Shown here: positions 39,362 through 49,780 of the stretch, one piece after another
How positions within the stretch are numbered: the stretch's first letter is position 1
How the letters are laid out: each line of letters starts with the position of its first letter
Assembly (NCBI RefSeq): GCF_009903625.1
Contig: NZ_CP047569.1
Span: forward strand, 2,334,501-2,398,500
Reading direction: 5' to 3'
DNA: 64,000 nt
Origin: Microbulbifer sp. ALW1
GTDB taxonomy: Bacteria > Pseudomonadota > Gammaproteobacteria > Pseudomonadales > Cellvibrionaceae
The notes under the pieces: model-generated
Database searches by the model: none
What the model was told of the DNA's origin: nothing
What the model saw: only the letters and a program-made list of their open reading frames with translations
Program-made: the position numbers and the translations under genes

Positions 39362-40444
39362 TCAAGCGGCTTCTATTCCGACGCTAGAGGGGGGCGCGCC
39401 GGTGGAGTTTTCGGTTGGGATCATTTGCTCTGCAAAGGCCATTTCCAGTAGTTCGGGGTCCCGGTGGCGCTTGATCTGTTCGAAGAAGCGCTTTGCCGGC
39501 GGGTAGCTCAGTTTCAGGTAAGCCAGCCACTGTTTGATTCGGTTGCCCAGGTATTTTGCCGGGTAGATGTCTTTGGTGGTGGTGTAGTAGTCGTAGAGCA
39601 GGGCGGCGACCTGGTGCCAGGCTAACGGTGTGTAGTTCCGGTTTTCGCACAGGGCGCGTATTTGCAGGCCGATATCCGGACGGGCGAGCAGACTGCGGCC
39701 GAACATGAAGGCATCGCAGCCGGTGACGGCTCGGCACCGCTGGAAGTCTTCCAGTGTCCACAGGTCGCCGTTGGCGATGACGCGGATGCCCACCTGCTCG
39801 CGAATTTCACCGATGTATTCCCAGTAAGCGGGAGGGCGATAGCCATCGACCTTGGAGCGGGCATGGACCGCAAGTTCTGCGGCGCCACCGGCTTCTGCGG
39901 CGCGGGCATTGTCCAGATAGCTGCTGCGATCTTCGAATCCCAGGCGAATTTTTGCCGAGACAGGGATTTCCTCGGGCACTGCGTTGCGTACTGCAGCGAC
40001 TATACCTTCAACGCGGGAGGGTGACTGTAGCAGGCAGGCGCCGCCATCACTGTTATTCACGGTTTTGGCCGGGCAGCCGAAGTTGAGGTCGATGGCTTTT
40101 GCGCCGGCCTCGACGGCTTTGGCCGCATTGTAGGCCATGGCCTGGGGATTGCCCCCCAGTAATTGCAGTTTGACCGGGATGCCATTTGGCGTCGCGGCGC
40201 CCTGATCCAGCTCTGGGCAGAGGCGGGTAAATACTCTGCGGGGCAGGCGGGTATGGGTCACCCGGACAAACTCGGTCACGCAGACATCCAGACCGCCGAT
40301 GCTGGAGAGCAGAGCGCGTACATGGTGGTCGATAACCCCCTCCATGGGGGCCTGATAGATTCTGGGTAATAGCGGTGTGTCGCGACATCCATCGTTCTGT
40401 TGTGGGCGCGTCGGTGCCGATACTTCTGGCTGTTGATTTGGCAT
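39362..40444 (-). CDS. dusC: tRNA-dihydrouridine synthase C
   Basis: An FMN-dependent enzyme that reduces a uridine in the tRNA D-loop (U16 for DusC). The 360-residue protein starts with a 25-residue non-conserved stretch, then YQAPMEGVIDHHVRALLSSIGG, which identifies the DusC subgroup. The catalytic Cys region is LNFGCPAKTVNNSDGGA (about 121-137), and the FMN phosphate-binding segment is GYRPPAYWEYIGEIREQ to ANGDLWTLED. It reads towards the tRNA-Arg gene. The C-terminal Pro/Ser tail is not conserved. Confidence 0.92.
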   Translation of the reverse strand: MPNQQPEVSAPTRPQQNDGCRDTPLLPRIYQAPMEGVIDHHVRALLSSIGGLDVCVTEFVRVTHTRLPRRVFTRLCPELDQGAATPNGIPVKLQLLGGNPQAMAYNAAKAVEAGAKAIDLNFGCPAKTVNNSDGGACLLQSPSRVEGIVAAVRNAVPEEIPVSAKIRLGFEDRSSYLDNARAAEAGGAAELAVHARSKVDGYRPPAYWEYIGEIREQVGIRVIANGDLWTLEDFQRCRAVTGCDAFMFGRSLLARPDIGLQIRALCENRNYTPLAWHQVAALLYDYYTTTKDIYPAKYLGNRIKQWLAYLKLSYPPAKRFFEQIKRHRDPELLEMAFAEQMIPTENSTGAPPSSVGIEAA

Positions 40445-40733
40445 AGATAGAATTGCGTGAGAGGTTGTGCTCGGGTTTGCGAAAATCGCAGACAGTTATT
40501 GTACGGAATTCTGTATTGCCTCCTAGCGATTTGTGCAATTAACCGGCAGGTTGATTTCAAACAGGGCAAGTGAGCGAATCTGGTAACGAAAATGGTCGAA
40601 AAAGGCGGTTTCGTCGGGGTTCTTGGTTGCTTCTGTAACTAATAAGTGTTTGATTTTGAAGGGATCTTGTATTGATAATGTTGCCCGCTCAATCGGATCA
40701 GATGAATAAATTGCAAATAATGAGGGGAATAAA

Positions 40734-40982
40734 GTGCAAGAGTCACTGATGCAGCAAGGCCTGGACATCACCGTCTTCGGCATGGGAATCGTATTTACAT
40801 TTCTGCTGGTACTGGTGATCTGCACCTCCATCATGTCCCGCCTGATCACACGTTTTTTTCCTGAGCCTGAACCGGCTGCAGCGCCATCCTCTGCCGGGGG
40901 AGCACAGGCTCCATCCGGTAACGAGCGCTTGAAAAAAGTGATCAAAGCGGCAATCGAGCAACATCGCAACCGGCGCAAATAG
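40734..40982 (+). CDS. oadG: Oxaloacetate decarboxylase gamma subunit
   Basis: A small membrane subunit (82 residues) of the Na+-translocating oxaloacetate decarboxylase that holds the alpha and beta subunits together. It has one transmembrane helix (about 13-35; FGMGIVFTFLLVLVIC), a Pro/Ala-rich linker and a basic C-terminal helix. The start is a GTG preceded by GAGGGG. It lies first in oadG-oadA-oadB, the standard order. The 289 bases before it, shared with divergent dusC, show no gene. Confidence 0.92.
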   Translation: MQESLMQQGLDITVFGMGIVFTFLLVLVICTSIMSRLITRFFPEPEPAAAPSSAGGAQAPSGNERLKKVIKAAIEQHRNRRK

Positions 40983-41124
40983 ATAACAAGCGCGGCGGAC
41001 TTTTTGCACTCACCATTTGGGGGTTTAGCGCAGCGCCTAAACGCTGCAATGGCCTTGAGAGTGCTCCGAGCCAGCGATTCATTTTTCCAAATTTCCAAGA
41101 CCCAACTTTCGAGAGAGACGACCC

Positions 41125-42915
41125 ATGACTGAGGTTAAAAAGCCACTGGGGATTACCGATGTAGTCCTGCGCGACGCCCACCAGTCGCTATTCGCTACCC
41201 GCCTGCGGCTGGACGACATGCTGCCCATCGCGGAGAAACTGGATAAAGTGGGCTTCTGGTCTCTGGAGTCTTGGGGCGGCGCTACCTTTGATGCGTGCAT
41301 CCGCTACCTGGGTGAAGACCCCTGGGAGCGTATTCGCGAACTGAAAAAAGCGATGCCGAATACCCCGCAGCAGATGTTGTTCCGCGGCCAGAATATTCTC
41401 GGCTATCGGCACTACGCCGATGATGTGGTCGAAAAGTTTGTCGAGCGCGCCGCGACCAATGGAGTCGATGTCTTCCGCGTGTTCGATGCAATGAACGATA
41501 TGCGCAACCTGCAAACCGCTCTGGCGGCGGTTAAGAAGCAGGGCAAGCACGCACAGGGCACTATCTCTTATACCGTGAGCCCGGTGCACAATATGGACAT
41601 GTGGGTCGACCTGGGGCGCCAGATCGAAGACATGGGAGCAGACTCCATTGCCATCAAGGACATGGCTGGCCTGTTGCGCCCTTACGAAGGCTTTGAACTG
41701 GTTTCCAAACTCAAGGCGGCGGTGGATATCCCTATCCACATGCAGTGTCACGCGACCACCGGACTGTCTACCGCTACCGCACTGAAGTGTGTGGAGGCGG
41801 GTATCGACAATATCGATACTGCCATTTCTTCCATGTCCATGACCTACGGTCACAGTCCTACCGAGGCGGTTGTTGCCATTCTTGAGGGCACCGATCGGGA
41901 TACCGGCCTGGATATTAATCTGCTGGAAGAAATTGCAGCCTATTTCCGTGAGGTTCGCAAAAAGTACGCGAAATTCGAAGGCTCCTTACGCGGCGTTGAC
42001 TCCCGTATTCTGGTAGCCCAGGTACCTGGCGGCATGCTGACCAATATGGAAAACCAGTTGCGCGAGCAGGGCGCCGGTGATCGCCTGGATGAAGTACTGG
42101 AAGAAATTCCCCGTGTGCGCAAAGACCTGGGTTTTATCCCACTGGTTACACCGACTTCGCAGATCGTCGGTACCCAGTCGGTACTGAACGTCTTGACTGG
42201 CGAACGCTACAAGTCGATTTCCAAAGAAACCGCTGCGGTGCTGAAAGGCGAATACGGTGCGACGCCGGCGGAGGTCAATAAAGAACTGCAGGACAAGGTC
42301 CTGGACGGAGCCGAGCCGGTGACCTGCCGCCCGGCTGACCTGTTGGCGCCTGAGCTGGGTGCATTGGCCGATGAGCTCAAACAGAAAGCGGCGGAAGATG
42401 ATGTTGCACTGACCACCGGTGACGGTGAGATTGACGATGTGCTGACCTACGCGCTTTTCCCACAAATTGGCCTCAAGTTCCTGAAAAACCGCAGTAACCC
42501 TGAGGCGTTCGAGCCAGTGCCTACTGGCAACGAATCCTCCGAGGTGAAAAATGCAGAAGGCGACAGTGTTTACACGGTCACCGTAGAGGGACAGAAGTAC
42601 ACCGTGACTGTCGCTGACGGCGGCGATGTAACCGGGATGGTACCGGTGGGGCAGGGTGCTTCCTCTCCTGCTGCAGGCGCAGCTGCGCCAGTCACTTCCG
42701 GCGGTGAGCCAGTGAAGGCGCCACTGGCCGGTAACATTTTCAAAGTATTGGTGAAGCCCGGTGACCAGGTGGCTGAGGGCCAGAATATCGTGATTCTCGA
42801 AGCCATGAAGATGGAAACCGCGGTGAGCGCGCCGCGTGCCGGTACCGTGACGGGAATCAGTACCAAAGAAGGTGATTCCGTGGCGGTGGGCGATGCCCTG
42901 CTGACCATCGCGTAA
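41125..42915 (+). CDS. oadA: Oxaloacetate decarboxylase alpha subunit, biotin protein
   Basis: A 596-residue carboxyltransferase subunit that moves CO2 from oxaloacetate to biotin. The pyruvate-carboxylase-like domain opens with [16 protein letters not shown] (about 12-27), and the PYC_OADA domain runs to about 455. A Gly/Ala-rich linker leads to the biotinyl domain (about 528-596) with EAMKMETA, where Lys562 is biotinylated. OadB then releases CO2 while exporting Na+, which fits a marine host with a sodium cycle. The anabolic pyruvate carboxylase B subunit is similar, but the adjacent oadG and oadB decide the call. Confidence 0.95.
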   Translation: MTEVKKPLGITDVVLRDAHQSLFATRLRLDDMLPIAEKLDKVGFWSLESWGGATFDACIRYLGEDPWERIRELKKAMPNTPQQMLFRGQNILGYRHYADDVVEKFVERAATNGVDVFRVFDAMNDMRNLQTALAAVKKQGKHAQGTISYTVSPVHNMDMWVDLGRQIEDMGADSIAIKDMAGLLRPYEGFELVSKLKAAVDIPIHMQCHATTGLSTATALKCVEAGIDNIDTAISSMSMTYGHSPTEAVVAILEGTDRDTGLDINLLEEIAAYFREVRKKYAKFEGSLRGVDSRILVAQVPGGMLTNMENQLREQGAGDRLDEVLEEIPRVRKDLGFIPLVTPTSQIVGTQSVLNVLTGERYKSISKETAAVLKGEYGATPAEVNKELQDKVLDGAEPVTCRPADLLAPELGALADELKQKAAEDDVALTTGDGEIDDVLTYALFPQIGLKFLKNRSNPEAFEPVPTGNESSEVKNAEGDSVYTVTVEGQKYTVTVADGGDVTGMVPVGQGASSPAAGAAAPVTSGGEPVKAPLAGNIFKVLVKPGDQVAEGQNIVILEAMKMETAVSAPRAGTVTGISTKEGDSVAVGDALLTIA

Positions 42916-42926
42916 CGGGGGCCACA

Positions 42927-44240
42927 GTGGAAAATATAACGAACCTCTGGCTCTCGTCGGGTGCCAATCAGATGACCATCGGCCAGTTCTCCATGATTCT
43001 GGTGTGCCTCGGTCTCCTGTTTCTGGCGATTCGCAAAAACTTTGAACCTCTGTTGCTGGTGCCAATCGGCTTCGGTGGTGTGCTGGCCAATATTCCGGGC
43101 GCCAACCTTGCGTTGCCGGCGGTGGAAGCGGCCATCTATTCCGGTGATACCGGTGTGCTGGCACAGCTGGCGCAAGCGCTGGGACTGGGTGCATTTGAAT
43201 CCATTGACGGCCTGAAGGCGGCGCTGGAAAGTGCGCCGGCCGCGGCTGCGGAGCGGGCCGCCCAGGTCGCCGCGGATGCAGGCTTCAACAATGGCATGCT
43301 GTATAACTTTTACTCCGTTGCCATTGCCTCTGGGATTGCGCCTCTGGTGATCTTTATGGGCGTGGGTGCGATGACGGATTTCGGTCCGCTGCTGGCCAAC
43401 CCCCGCACCCTGTTCCTCGGCGCTGCGGCGCAATTCGGTATTTTTGCCACGGTGCTGGGCGCGGTGGGTATGTCTGCGGCCGGGATTATGGACTTCTCCA
43501 TCGCCGACGCTGCGGCCATCGGTATCATCGGCGGTGCCGACGGCCCCACGGCGATATATGTCTCCAGCCTGCTGGCGCCGGATCTGCTGGGTGCCATTGC
43601 GGTGGCGGCTTATTCCTATATGGCACTGGTGCCACTGATTCAGCCGCCGATCATGCGCGCCCTGACGACCGAGCAAGAGCGCCGTATCGAGATGGTACAG
43701 CTGCGGCCGGTGAGCAAGCGCGAAAAGATTGTGTTTCCGCTGGTGTTGCTGATTCTGGTTGCACTTTTCCTGCCGGATGCGGCGCCGCTGCTGGGTATGT
43801 TCTGTTTCGGTAACCTGATGCGCGAGTGCGGTGTGGTTTCCCGCCTGTCGGATACTGCGCAGAATGCCCTGATCAATATCACCACCATCTTCCTGGGTCT
43901 TTCCGTTGGCTCCAAGTTGGCGGCAGATAAATTCCTCGATCCCAAAACCCTGGGGATCCTGGCGCTGGGTATTGTGGCCTTTGCGATTGGAACCGCGGCC
44001 GGTGTATTGATGGCGAAGTTGCTGAATGCTTTCAGCAAGAACAAAATCAATCCGTTGATTGGTTCCGCGGGTGTTTCTGCGGTTCCCATGGCTGCGCGGG
44101 TGTCCAACAAGCTGGGACTGGAATCCAATCCACACAACTTCCTGCTGATGCATGCGATGGGGCCCAATGTGGCCGGTGTGATTGGCTCTGCGGTCGCAGC
44201 GGGAGTCATGATTACCATGGTTAGGGCGATGACCGGCTGA
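42927..44240 (+). CDS. oadB: Oxaloacetate decarboxylase beta subunit, Na+ pump
   Basis: A 437-residue integral membrane subunit that decarboxylates carboxybiotin and exports Na+. Multiple hydrophobic helices are evident. The conserved pump motif [13 protein letters not shown] (about 196-208) holds the essential Asp, and a second conserved region is [13 protein letters not shown] near residue 382. The start is a GTG, 11 bases after oadA, implying coupled translation. A terminator follows. Confidence 0.96.
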   Translation: MENITNLWLSSGANQMTIGQFSMILVCLGLLFLAIRKNFEPLLLVPIGFGGVLANIPGANLALPAVEAAIYSGDTGVLAQLAQALGLGAFESIDGLKAALESAPAAAAERAAQVAADAGFNNGMLYNFYSVAIASGIAPLVIFMGVGAMTDFGPLLANPRTLFLGAAAQFGIFATVLGAVGMSAAGIMDFSIADAAAIGIIGGADGPTAIYVSSLLAPDLLGAIAVAAYSYMALVPLIQPPIMRALTTEQERRIEMVQLRPVSKREKIVFPLVLLILVALFLPDAAPLLGMFCFGNLMRECGVVSRLSDTAQNALINITTIFLGLSVGSKLAADKFLDPKTLGILALGIVAFAIGTAAGVLMAKLLNAFSKNKINPLIGSAGVSAVPMAARVSNKLGLESNPHNFLLMHAMGPNVAGVIGSAVAAGVMITMVRAMTG

Positions 44241-44266
44241 TCACCCGTTTACACTTCGCTCTCTTG

Positions 44267-44291
44267 AAACCCCGCACCTGCGGGGTTTTTT
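44267..44291 (+). terminator. Terminator after oadB
   Basis: CCCCGCA-CC-TGCGGGG, with AAA before and TTTTTT after, closes the oadGAB operon. Confidence 0.92.
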
Positions 44292-44426
44292 GTTGTTGAT
44301 CGCATGTGCTGACTTGCTGGTCGTATGTTTGCGGCACTGAGGGGGCCGGGAGCGACTGGGCATGCTAAGATGGCGGCCATTTTTTCAGCTGAATGGCACC
44401 GCTTATCGGTGTCTGTAGGAGTGGTT

Positions 44427-45212
44427 ATGTCCTGGTTGGGAGCCGGTATCGGTGCCGGCATCGGTATGATGTTCGGTGGTCCTATTGGCGCTGCCCTTGG
44501 TGCCTGGGTGGGCAGTTCCTTTGGGTCCGGTCTTAAGCGGCTTAGCGAAGCCGGGGTAACCCTGAACCGGGATGGGGTGCAGACGGTGTTTATTGTCGCG
44601 CTGTTCTCCATGCTGGCCAAAATGGCCAAGGCGGATGGGCAGGTTTCCAAGGCAGAAATCCAGCTGATCGAAGATTTCATCAACAACAATCTGCGCCTCA
44701 AAGGTGAGGATCGTCAGCAGGCGATCAAAATCTTCCAGAACGCTAAAAGCGACGATTTCAGCATTTACGATTACGCCAATCAGTATCGCCAGCTGATTCG
44801 CAACCAGGCGATGCGGGAGATGGTTTACCGTCTGCTGTTTGCGGTGGCGTTTGCTGACGGCGAACTGCACCCGGCAGAAGAGGAGATTCTGCGCAAGATC
44901 CCGGCATCCCTGGGGCTGCACGAATCCATCTTTAGCGCCATGTTCAATGAATTCACCCATCGCAGCCCGGGCAGTGGCAATAACTTGCAGGCGCACTACG
45001 ACATCCTGGAATGCAGCCCGGATGTGAGTGACAAAGAACTCAAGCTGGCCTATCGCCGCAAAGCGGCGGAGTTCCACCCGGATAAAATGGCCTCCAAGGG
45101 GTTACCGGAAGAGTTTATGCGCCACGCGGAAGACCAGATGAAAAGTGTTACCGTGGCCTATGACACGATTGTCGCGGCACGTAAGCGCCAGGCCGCGGTT
45201 AGCCAGGCCTGA
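44427..45212 (+). CDS. djlA: Co-chaperone DjlA
   Basis: A 261-residue membrane-anchored J protein that stimulates DnaK ATPase. The N-terminal Gly-rich membrane segment (about 4-32; GAGIGAGIGMMFGGPIGAALG) is followed by a TerB-like helical domain (about 50-180; MAKADGQVSKAEIQ). A C-terminal J domain (about 190-261) carries the HPD motif in AAEFHPDKMASKG. The start has AGGAG seven bases upstream. J-domain position at the C-terminus identifies DjlA rather than DnaJ or CbpA. Confidence 0.94.
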   Translation: MSWLGAGIGAGIGMMFGGPIGAALGAWVGSSFGSGLKRLSEAGVTLNRDGVQTVFIVALFSMLAKMAKADGQVSKAEIQLIEDFINNNLRLKGEDRQQAIKIFQNAKSDDFSIYDYANQYRQLIRNQAMREMVYRLLFAVAFADGELHPAEEEILRKIPASLGLHESIFSAMFNEFTHRSPGSGNNLQAHYDILECSPDVSDKELKLAYRRKAAEFHPDKMASKGLPEEFMRHAEDQMKSVTVAYDTIVAARKRQAAVSQA

Positions 45213-45251
45213 TGTACCGGGTGTAGCTGGGCGTCACCTAATTTTCGAGCC

Positions 45252-45287
45252 GACTATTTCTGAATTAACTATTTCTGGATCAACTAT
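45252..45287. repeat. 15-bp tandem repeat before bolA
   Basis: GACTATTTCTGAATT is followed by AACTATTTCTGGATC and then AACTATG, whose ATG is the bolA start. About 2.4 copies lie between djlA and bolA. Confidence 0.7.
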
Positions 45288-45591
45288 GTCACTTGCCGAT
45301 CAGATTCAACAGAAGTTACAGGATGCCTTTGCACCTAGCCATCTCGAAGTGGATTGCGAAAGTCACCTGCACAATGTGCCCGCAGGATCGGAAATGCATT
45401 TCCGTGTGGTACTGGTGAGCGAAGCGTTTTCGGCTGTGCGCAAAGTGCAGCGGCACCAGAAAGTGTACGGCGTATTGGCCGATGAAATGGCAGGGCCGAT
45501 TCATGCTTTGGCATTACACCTGTATACCGCCGAAGAGTGGGCGGGGCAGGCACCGGCAAGCCCGCAGTGCCTCGGAGGTAGCAAGAGTTGA
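45286..45591 (+). CDS. bolA: BolA family protein
   Basis: A 101-residue BolA protein, probably a partner of monothiol glutaredoxin in iron-sulfur trafficking and a morphology or stress regulator. The BolA core is clear: HLEVDCESHLHNVPAGSEMHF, then RVVLVSEAF and HQKVYGVLADEM with the conserved His residues, and HALALHLYTAEEW. The start ATG follows a short tandem repeat rather than a clear ribosome binding site. It is 73 bases after djlA, so co-transcription is possible. Confidence 0.93.
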   Translation: MSLADQIQQKLQDAFAPSHLEVDCESHLHNVPAGSEMHFRVVLVSEAFSAVRKVQRHQKVYGVLADEMAGPIHALALHLYTAEEWAGQAPASPQCLGGSKS

Positions 45592-46186
45592 GTTCCTGGG
45601 CCCGTTTCTCCTGCGGGCCTCTCTAGATTTCCCTCTTCACATTGTTCTTTCCATATTTTTCTCTCCAGATTTCTCTTTCAAAAATAAAGAAGCCTGAAAT
45701 GGGGCGCCGGTGCTGGCGACCGTACTTTGAATAGTTCATTCCTGATTTCTGGTGCTGTTGCGCTCGCAGAAAAATTTACACGCCAATTTTTTTAGCCCAA
45801 CACTTCTTTACGCTTTGTATTTTCCGCGCTCTTGGGACCTGAATGTCGCCTGAATAGCTGACGGAAATTTTCCTATTTTTAGTGATGCTACCCTTTTGTC
45901 GAAGCCTTTCTGGCGTATAGATCTTTTTCGTCTCTGGTTGTTGTCGCCTTATCCGTCGTTTTTGGCGCAAAAAACTCTTTTTATGCGAGACCCAATTAGA
46001 CCGTCGTTTTTTGCGACTGACGTTTAGTTTTCCCTAAATAAAAAATGTGGCGACAGAACCGTACAAAAGTTCCACAGATGAAGATTTTTTTTGGTTGTTT
46101 TTTCTACAACCGCTCTAGGGCGTGTCTAGACTGACAAGTGATTGGGTTAATTGCTGTTTAATTTGCCGAATACGATGGAGTTCTCA
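45592..46186. other. Gene-free AT-rich interval before ompW
   Basis: 595 bases, markedly AT-rich and with many T-runs. No supported gene or known RNA is seen. It presumably holds the ompW promoter and a long leader. No clear terminator for bolA was found. Confidence 0.45.
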
Positions 46187-46948
46187 ATGAAAATGACACG
46201 CGTTCTGACACCGCTTGCTATCGCTGTTGCTGCAATGGTTAGTGCCCAGCAGGCAGCTGCTGATATGTGGAGTGATGGAGATTTTGTTGTCCGTGTTGGT
46301 GCCAGCTGGGTAGATCCGGACGATGGTAATGATCAGTTCCGTCTGAGTGATGACCTGCTCGGTCTTAACTTCGATGTCGATTCCGATACCACCTGGAATA
46401 TTTCTGGTGCCTGGTTGCCGGTCGAGCATTGGGGTGTAGAGCTGATGTATATCGGTGCTACAGATCACGACCTGGACATTACCGGAATTCGTGATGGCAA
46501 CGTCACTTACTCGACCGATCGTTACCGCGTAGGTGGTTTTGAAGCCAGCTATAGCAACGCCTATTTGAACTGGTATCCGCTGAGCCGTGACTGCATGGGT
46601 CAGCCCTATGTAGGTATCGGTGTGAACTATACCGACTTCAGTGATGAAAGCCTGCGCGGTGAACTGCGCGATTTCATTAACGACCCGGACGTCGGCCTGG
46701 ATGTTCGCAATGTGGACTACGGTCTGGGGCACTCCTGGGGCTTCACCGGGCAAATCGGTGTCGACTTCCGCTTTGGTCGCGACAGTGCTTTCCTGGTGAA
46801 CGCTGCGGTACTGTACATTGATGCGGATACTGACCTGACCACCTACTACACCAATGTGGCGCTTGAAGGACGTCCGCGCCTCAGTGTTACCGATGATGTG
46901 GACTACAGCCCATGGGTATTTAACCTGGGCGTTGGCTACTCTTTCTGA
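46187..46948 (+). CDS. ompW: OmpW-family outer membrane protein
   Basis: A 253-residue outer membrane protein. The signal peptide (about 1-24, ending QQAAA) is followed by an 8-strand barrel pattern. Typical OmpW features are FVVRVGASWVDPDD at the mature N-terminus, the VEHWGVELMYI hairpin, YVGIGVNYTDF, and a C-terminal strand ending in Phe (WVFNLGVGYSF). OmpW forms a narrow hydrophobic channel and often responds to salt, iron or oxygen. The start is the ATG after TGGAG; an upstream ATG would lengthen the signal peptide implausibly. Confidence 0.92.
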   Translation: MKMTRVLTPLAIAVAAMVSAQQAAADMWSDGDFVVRVGASWVDPDDGNDQFRLSDDLLGLNFDVDSDTTWNISGAWLPVEHWGVELMYIGATDHDLDITGIRDGNVTYSTDRYRVGGFEASYSNAYLNWYPLSRDCMGQPYVGIGVNYTDFSDESLRGELRDFINDPDVGLDVRNVDYGLGHSWGFTGQIGVDFRFGRDSAFLVNAAVLYIDADTDLTTYYTNVALEGRPRLSVTDDVDYSPWVFNLGVGYSF

Positions 46949-46989
46949 TCTCCGTATGTGAGTGACGAGTAGCGTTCATGGAAGAACCG

Positions 46990-47016
46990 AAAAAGGCACC
47001 TGCGGGTGCCTTTTTT
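46990..47016 (+). terminator. Terminator after ompW
   Basis: AAAAAGGCACC-TGC-GGGTGCCTTTTTT: a seven-bp stem flanked by A and T runs. Confidence 0.9.
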
Positions 47017-47052
47017 GTTGGCTCAGTAACTTAAGGACCCGGTGATTCGTTC

Positions 47053-48039
47053 ATGGAGTACCGCGACTATTACCAGATATTGGGTGTCGAGCGTTCGGCC
47101 GCTCAGGCTGACATCAAACGGGCCTACCGCAAGCTGGCGCGAAAGTATCACCCTGACGTGAGTAACGAGGGGGATGCAGAAGAGCGCTTTAAAGAAGTCA
47201 GTGAAGCCTATGAAGTGCTGAAAGATCCAGAAAAACGCGCAGCCTTCGACCAGCTGGGTACTAACTGGAATAGTGGGCAGGACTTCCAGCCGCCGCCGAA
47301 CTGGGACCAGGGCTTTGAGTTTCATGGCGGTGGTTATACCGAGGCAGACCCGGAAGCTTTCAGTGATTTTTTTGAAAGCCTGTTTGGCCGTGGTGGCTTT
47401 CAGCCAGGGGCAGGGCATCACCGAGGCTTTCATCAGGGCGGGCGCCAGTTTCACGCGCGGGGAGAGAATACCCATGCACGCATTGCCATCGATATTGAAG
47501 ATAGTTACCGCGGCAGCAAGCGCCAGATCACCCTCAAGCATTCCGAGCTGGGGGCGGATGGGCGGCCGGTGATTCGTGAGCGCAAGCTGAATGTGACCAT
47601 TCCCAAAGGCGTAACCGAGGGCCAGCAGATTCGCCTGGCGGGCCAGGGACAGCCGGGAATGGGTGAGGGCAAAGCGGGAGATCTGTTTCTGGAAATCGCA
47701 TTCAACCCGCACCCGCGATATAGCGTGGAAGGTAAAACCGTATATCTGGATCTGCCGGTGGCGCCCTGGGAGGCGGCACTGGGGGGCAAGGTGCCGGTGG
47801 AAACACCCAGTGGCACTGTCAACCTGACCTTGCCGGCGAATAGTAAAAACGGCGGTAAATTACGCTTGAAAGGGCGCGGGTTGCCGGCCAAGGAGCCCGG
47901 CGACTTGTATGTGGTACTCGATATAGTGACGCCGCCGGCGAACACGGAAGCAGAGCAGGCGGCCTACCGCCAATTTCGCGATGCATTTCAGTTTGAACCG
48001 CGGGGCGGCGACGCTGGGGGCAACAAAGGGAGTGTCTAA
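47053..48039 (+). CDS. cbpA: Curved-DNA-binding protein CbpA (DnaJ homologue)
   Basis: A 328-residue J protein without the DnaJ zinc finger. The J domain (1-70) has [10 protein letters not shown] with the HPD motif. A Gly/Phe-rich linker (about 75-135) follows, then the DnaJ C-terminal substrate domains (about 140-310; [23 protein letters not shown]). It acts as a DnaK co-chaperone and binds curved DNA in E. coli. cbpM, its specific modulator, follows after 64 bases of tandem repeats, which confirms CbpA over a generic DnaJ. Confidence 0.95.
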   Translation: MEYRDYYQILGVERSAAQADIKRAYRKLARKYHPDVSNEGDAEERFKEVSEAYEVLKDPEKRAAFDQLGTNWNSGQDFQPPPNWDQGFEFHGGGYTEADPEAFSDFFESLFGRGGFQPGAGHHRGFHQGGRQFHARGENTHARIAIDIEDSYRGSKRQITLKHSELGADGRPVIRERKLNVTIPKGVTEGQQIRLAGQGQPGMGEGKAGDLFLEIAFNPHPRYSVEGKTVYLDLPVAPWEAALGGKVPVETPSGTVNLTLPANSKNGGKLRLKGRGLPAKEPGDLYVVLDIVTPPANTEAEQAAYRQFRDAFQFEPRGGDAGGNKGSV

Positions 48040-48092
48040 ATAGAGTGTCTAAATAGAGTGTCTAAATAGAGTGTCTAAATAGAGTGTCTAAA
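48032..48092. repeat. 13-bp tandem repeat between cbpA and cbpM
   Basis: GTGTCTAAATAGA occurs four times in exact tandem (48032-48083), with a partial fifth copy. The first copy contains the cbpA stop codon TAA. The array fills most of the intergenic space, and its unit is not a multiple of three. Confidence 0.92.
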
Positions 48093-48103
48093 GGGAGTAT
48101 CTG

Positions 48104-48424
48104 ATGATGGAAGCGAAAAGCGAGCCGGCGGACAGTTTGTCGGAATTACTCGATGAGCAGAGCCGAATTACCCTCAGGGAGTTGTGCGCAGCGTGTGAGC
48201 TGTCTGCAGAGCAGGTTATTTCACTGGTGGATGAAGGGGTGATCGAAGCCTATCCCAAGGGAAATACGCTGCACTTCAGTGGCATCTGTGTGCGAAGGGT
48301 CCGCCGGGTTTACCGGTTGGAACGGGATCTTGGCGTGAATCACGCAGGAGCGGCGCTGGCCCTGGAACTGCTCGAGGAAATCGATCAGCTCCGGGCGAAG
48401 ATCCGACGCCTGGAGCGCCGGTAA
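48104..48424 (+). CDS. cbpM: Chaperone modulator CbpM
   Basis: A 106-residue MerR-like helical protein that binds the J domain of CbpA and blocks its action on DnaK. The N-terminal helix-turn-helix-like part (ITLRELCAACELSAEQVISL) precedes a C-terminal helical segment (LALELLEEIDQLRAKIRRLE). GGGAG lies just upstream. Pairing with cbpA is conserved in gammaproteobacteria. Confidence 0.92.
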   Translation: MMEAKSEPADSLSELLDEQSRITLRELCAACELSAEQVISLVDEGVIEAYPKGNTLHFSGICVRRVRRVYRLERDLGVNHAGAALALELLEEIDQLRAKIRRLERR

Positions 48425-48467
48425 AGGGCTGGAGCGCTGGTAAGCGGCAGCTGTGCTAGCGGGCGCG

Positions 48468-49460
48468 TTAAACCGCGGCCTTACTGGTGATTTCGTACGC
48501 CAGGTAAGAGGTATAGGCCACATAGGCCAGCAACAGTGCTGCGCCTTCAAATCGATTGATACGCCCCTGATGCCCGCGGAAACCAAAGCCAAATATAAAT
48601 AGGGCAATGGTCAGGCCCATGACCATCGGCCAGTCACGGTAGATCAGTTCCGCTGGAACTTCTGGCATGGGCGCGATGGCGCCGGCGATTCCCACCACGG
48701 CCAGCAGATTAAACATGTTCGAGCCGACCACGTTACCAATGGCGATATCGTGCTGACCTTTTCTTGCCGCGACCACGGTAGCCGCAAGTTCCGGCAGGGA
48801 GGTGCCTAACGCGACAATGGTGAGGCCGATAATCAGGTCGCTGACACCCAGCTGATGGGCAATGGTCACTGCGCCCCACACCAGTAGCCGCGAGCTCACA
48901 ATCAATAGCACCAGACCGGCAACTACCCAGAACAGCGCTTTGCTCAGGGGCATAGCGTGCTCTTCCAGGCTGTCTTCCAGTTCACCTTCGAATTCATCAC
49001 CCTGGCCTTTGCTTTTAATCGCAGAATAAATGGACCAGCCAATTACGCCGAAGAATCCCGCCAGCAGTATCAATGACTCGGTTCTGCTCAATCCTCCATT
49101 CCAGAAAAACGCGGCAGTGACACAGGTGATTACCAGCAGCAGCGGTAATTCCTTGTGGATGATTTTACTGTGCACCGTGAGGGGGATCATGATCGCGGTG
49201 GCACCCAGAATCAGGCCGGTGTTAGCAATATTGGAGCCGTAGGCGTTACCCAAGGCCAATCCCGGGCTGCCGTCCAGCGCTGCCATGGCGGAAACCACCA
49301 TTTCTGGCGCAGAGGTACCAAACCCGACGATGACCATTCCGATCAGTAGCGGCGGCATGCCGGCGTGTTTGGCAGTAGCGGCGGCACCATCGACAAATCG
49401 ATCGGCACTCCACATCAGCAGGATAAATCCAGCGACGATGGCGAGCAGGGCAAGAATCAT
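48468..49460 (-). CDS. Calcium/sodium antiporter (YrbG family)
   Basis: A 330-residue inner membrane cation exchanger. Two inverted alpha repeats each carry the transport signature: GFGTSAPEMVVSAMAALDG with NAYGSNIANTG in the first half, and ALGTSLPELAATVVAARKG with NVVGSNMFNLL in the second. An acidic cytoplasmic loop (EFEGELEDSLEEH, about 150-162) lies between the halves. It probably exports Ca2+ using the Na+ gradient, which suits a marine bacterium. Confidence 0.94.
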   Translation of the reverse strand: MILALLAIVAGFILLMWSADRFVDGAAATAKHAGMPPLLIGMVIVGFGTSAPEMVVSAMAALDGSPGLALGNAYGSNIANTGLILGATAIMIPLTVHSKIIHKELPLLLVITCVTAAFFWNGGLSRTESLILLAGFFGVIGWSIYSAIKSKGQGDEFEGELEDSLEEHAMPLSKALFWVVAGLVLLIVSSRLLVWGAVTIAHQLGVSDLIIGLTIVALGTSLPELAATVVAARKGQHDIAIGNVVGSNMFNLLAVVGIAGAIAPMPEVPAELIYRDWPMVMGLTIALFIFGFGFRGHQGRINRFEGAALLLAYVAYTSYLAYEITSKAAV

Positions 49461-49780
49461 GGGGTTCCTTAGGTTATCTGGGCGTCAAAGTATTGGAACG
49501 TCGGTTCACCGCAAGCGCAGGTGATGACCGGAAGCCAAAGTGGGGGCGATTGTACCGACAACGGCGGCGACTTGCAGTGCTCATCCTTGGTCCTGCTCCT
49601 CACCTTCTCACCTACATGGGTAATCAACAGGATAGCGTCCCGCTGGTGGCTGAATTTGGGGGACCTTACAGTTTGGGCTGATTTGCGTCAGGCCCGAACC
49701 TGTAGCAATGAGCCTGTGGAACGAGAAGTGTGGCGAGAGGCGTTTGTTTAGAAGTTCGAGAATTAAGAGGTCCGTGAATT
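49461..49780. other. Gene-free interval
   Basis: 320 bases between the antiporter and the DUF533 gene, which is transcribed away from it. Two small open frames (49493-49751) have no ribosome binding site or family features. I see no terminator or RNA gene. Confidence 0.45.

Noticed and set aside
45776..45970. 64-residue minus-strand open frame before ompW
   Set aside because: It is basic, low-complexity, with no ribosome binding site, and lies in an AT-rich leader region.
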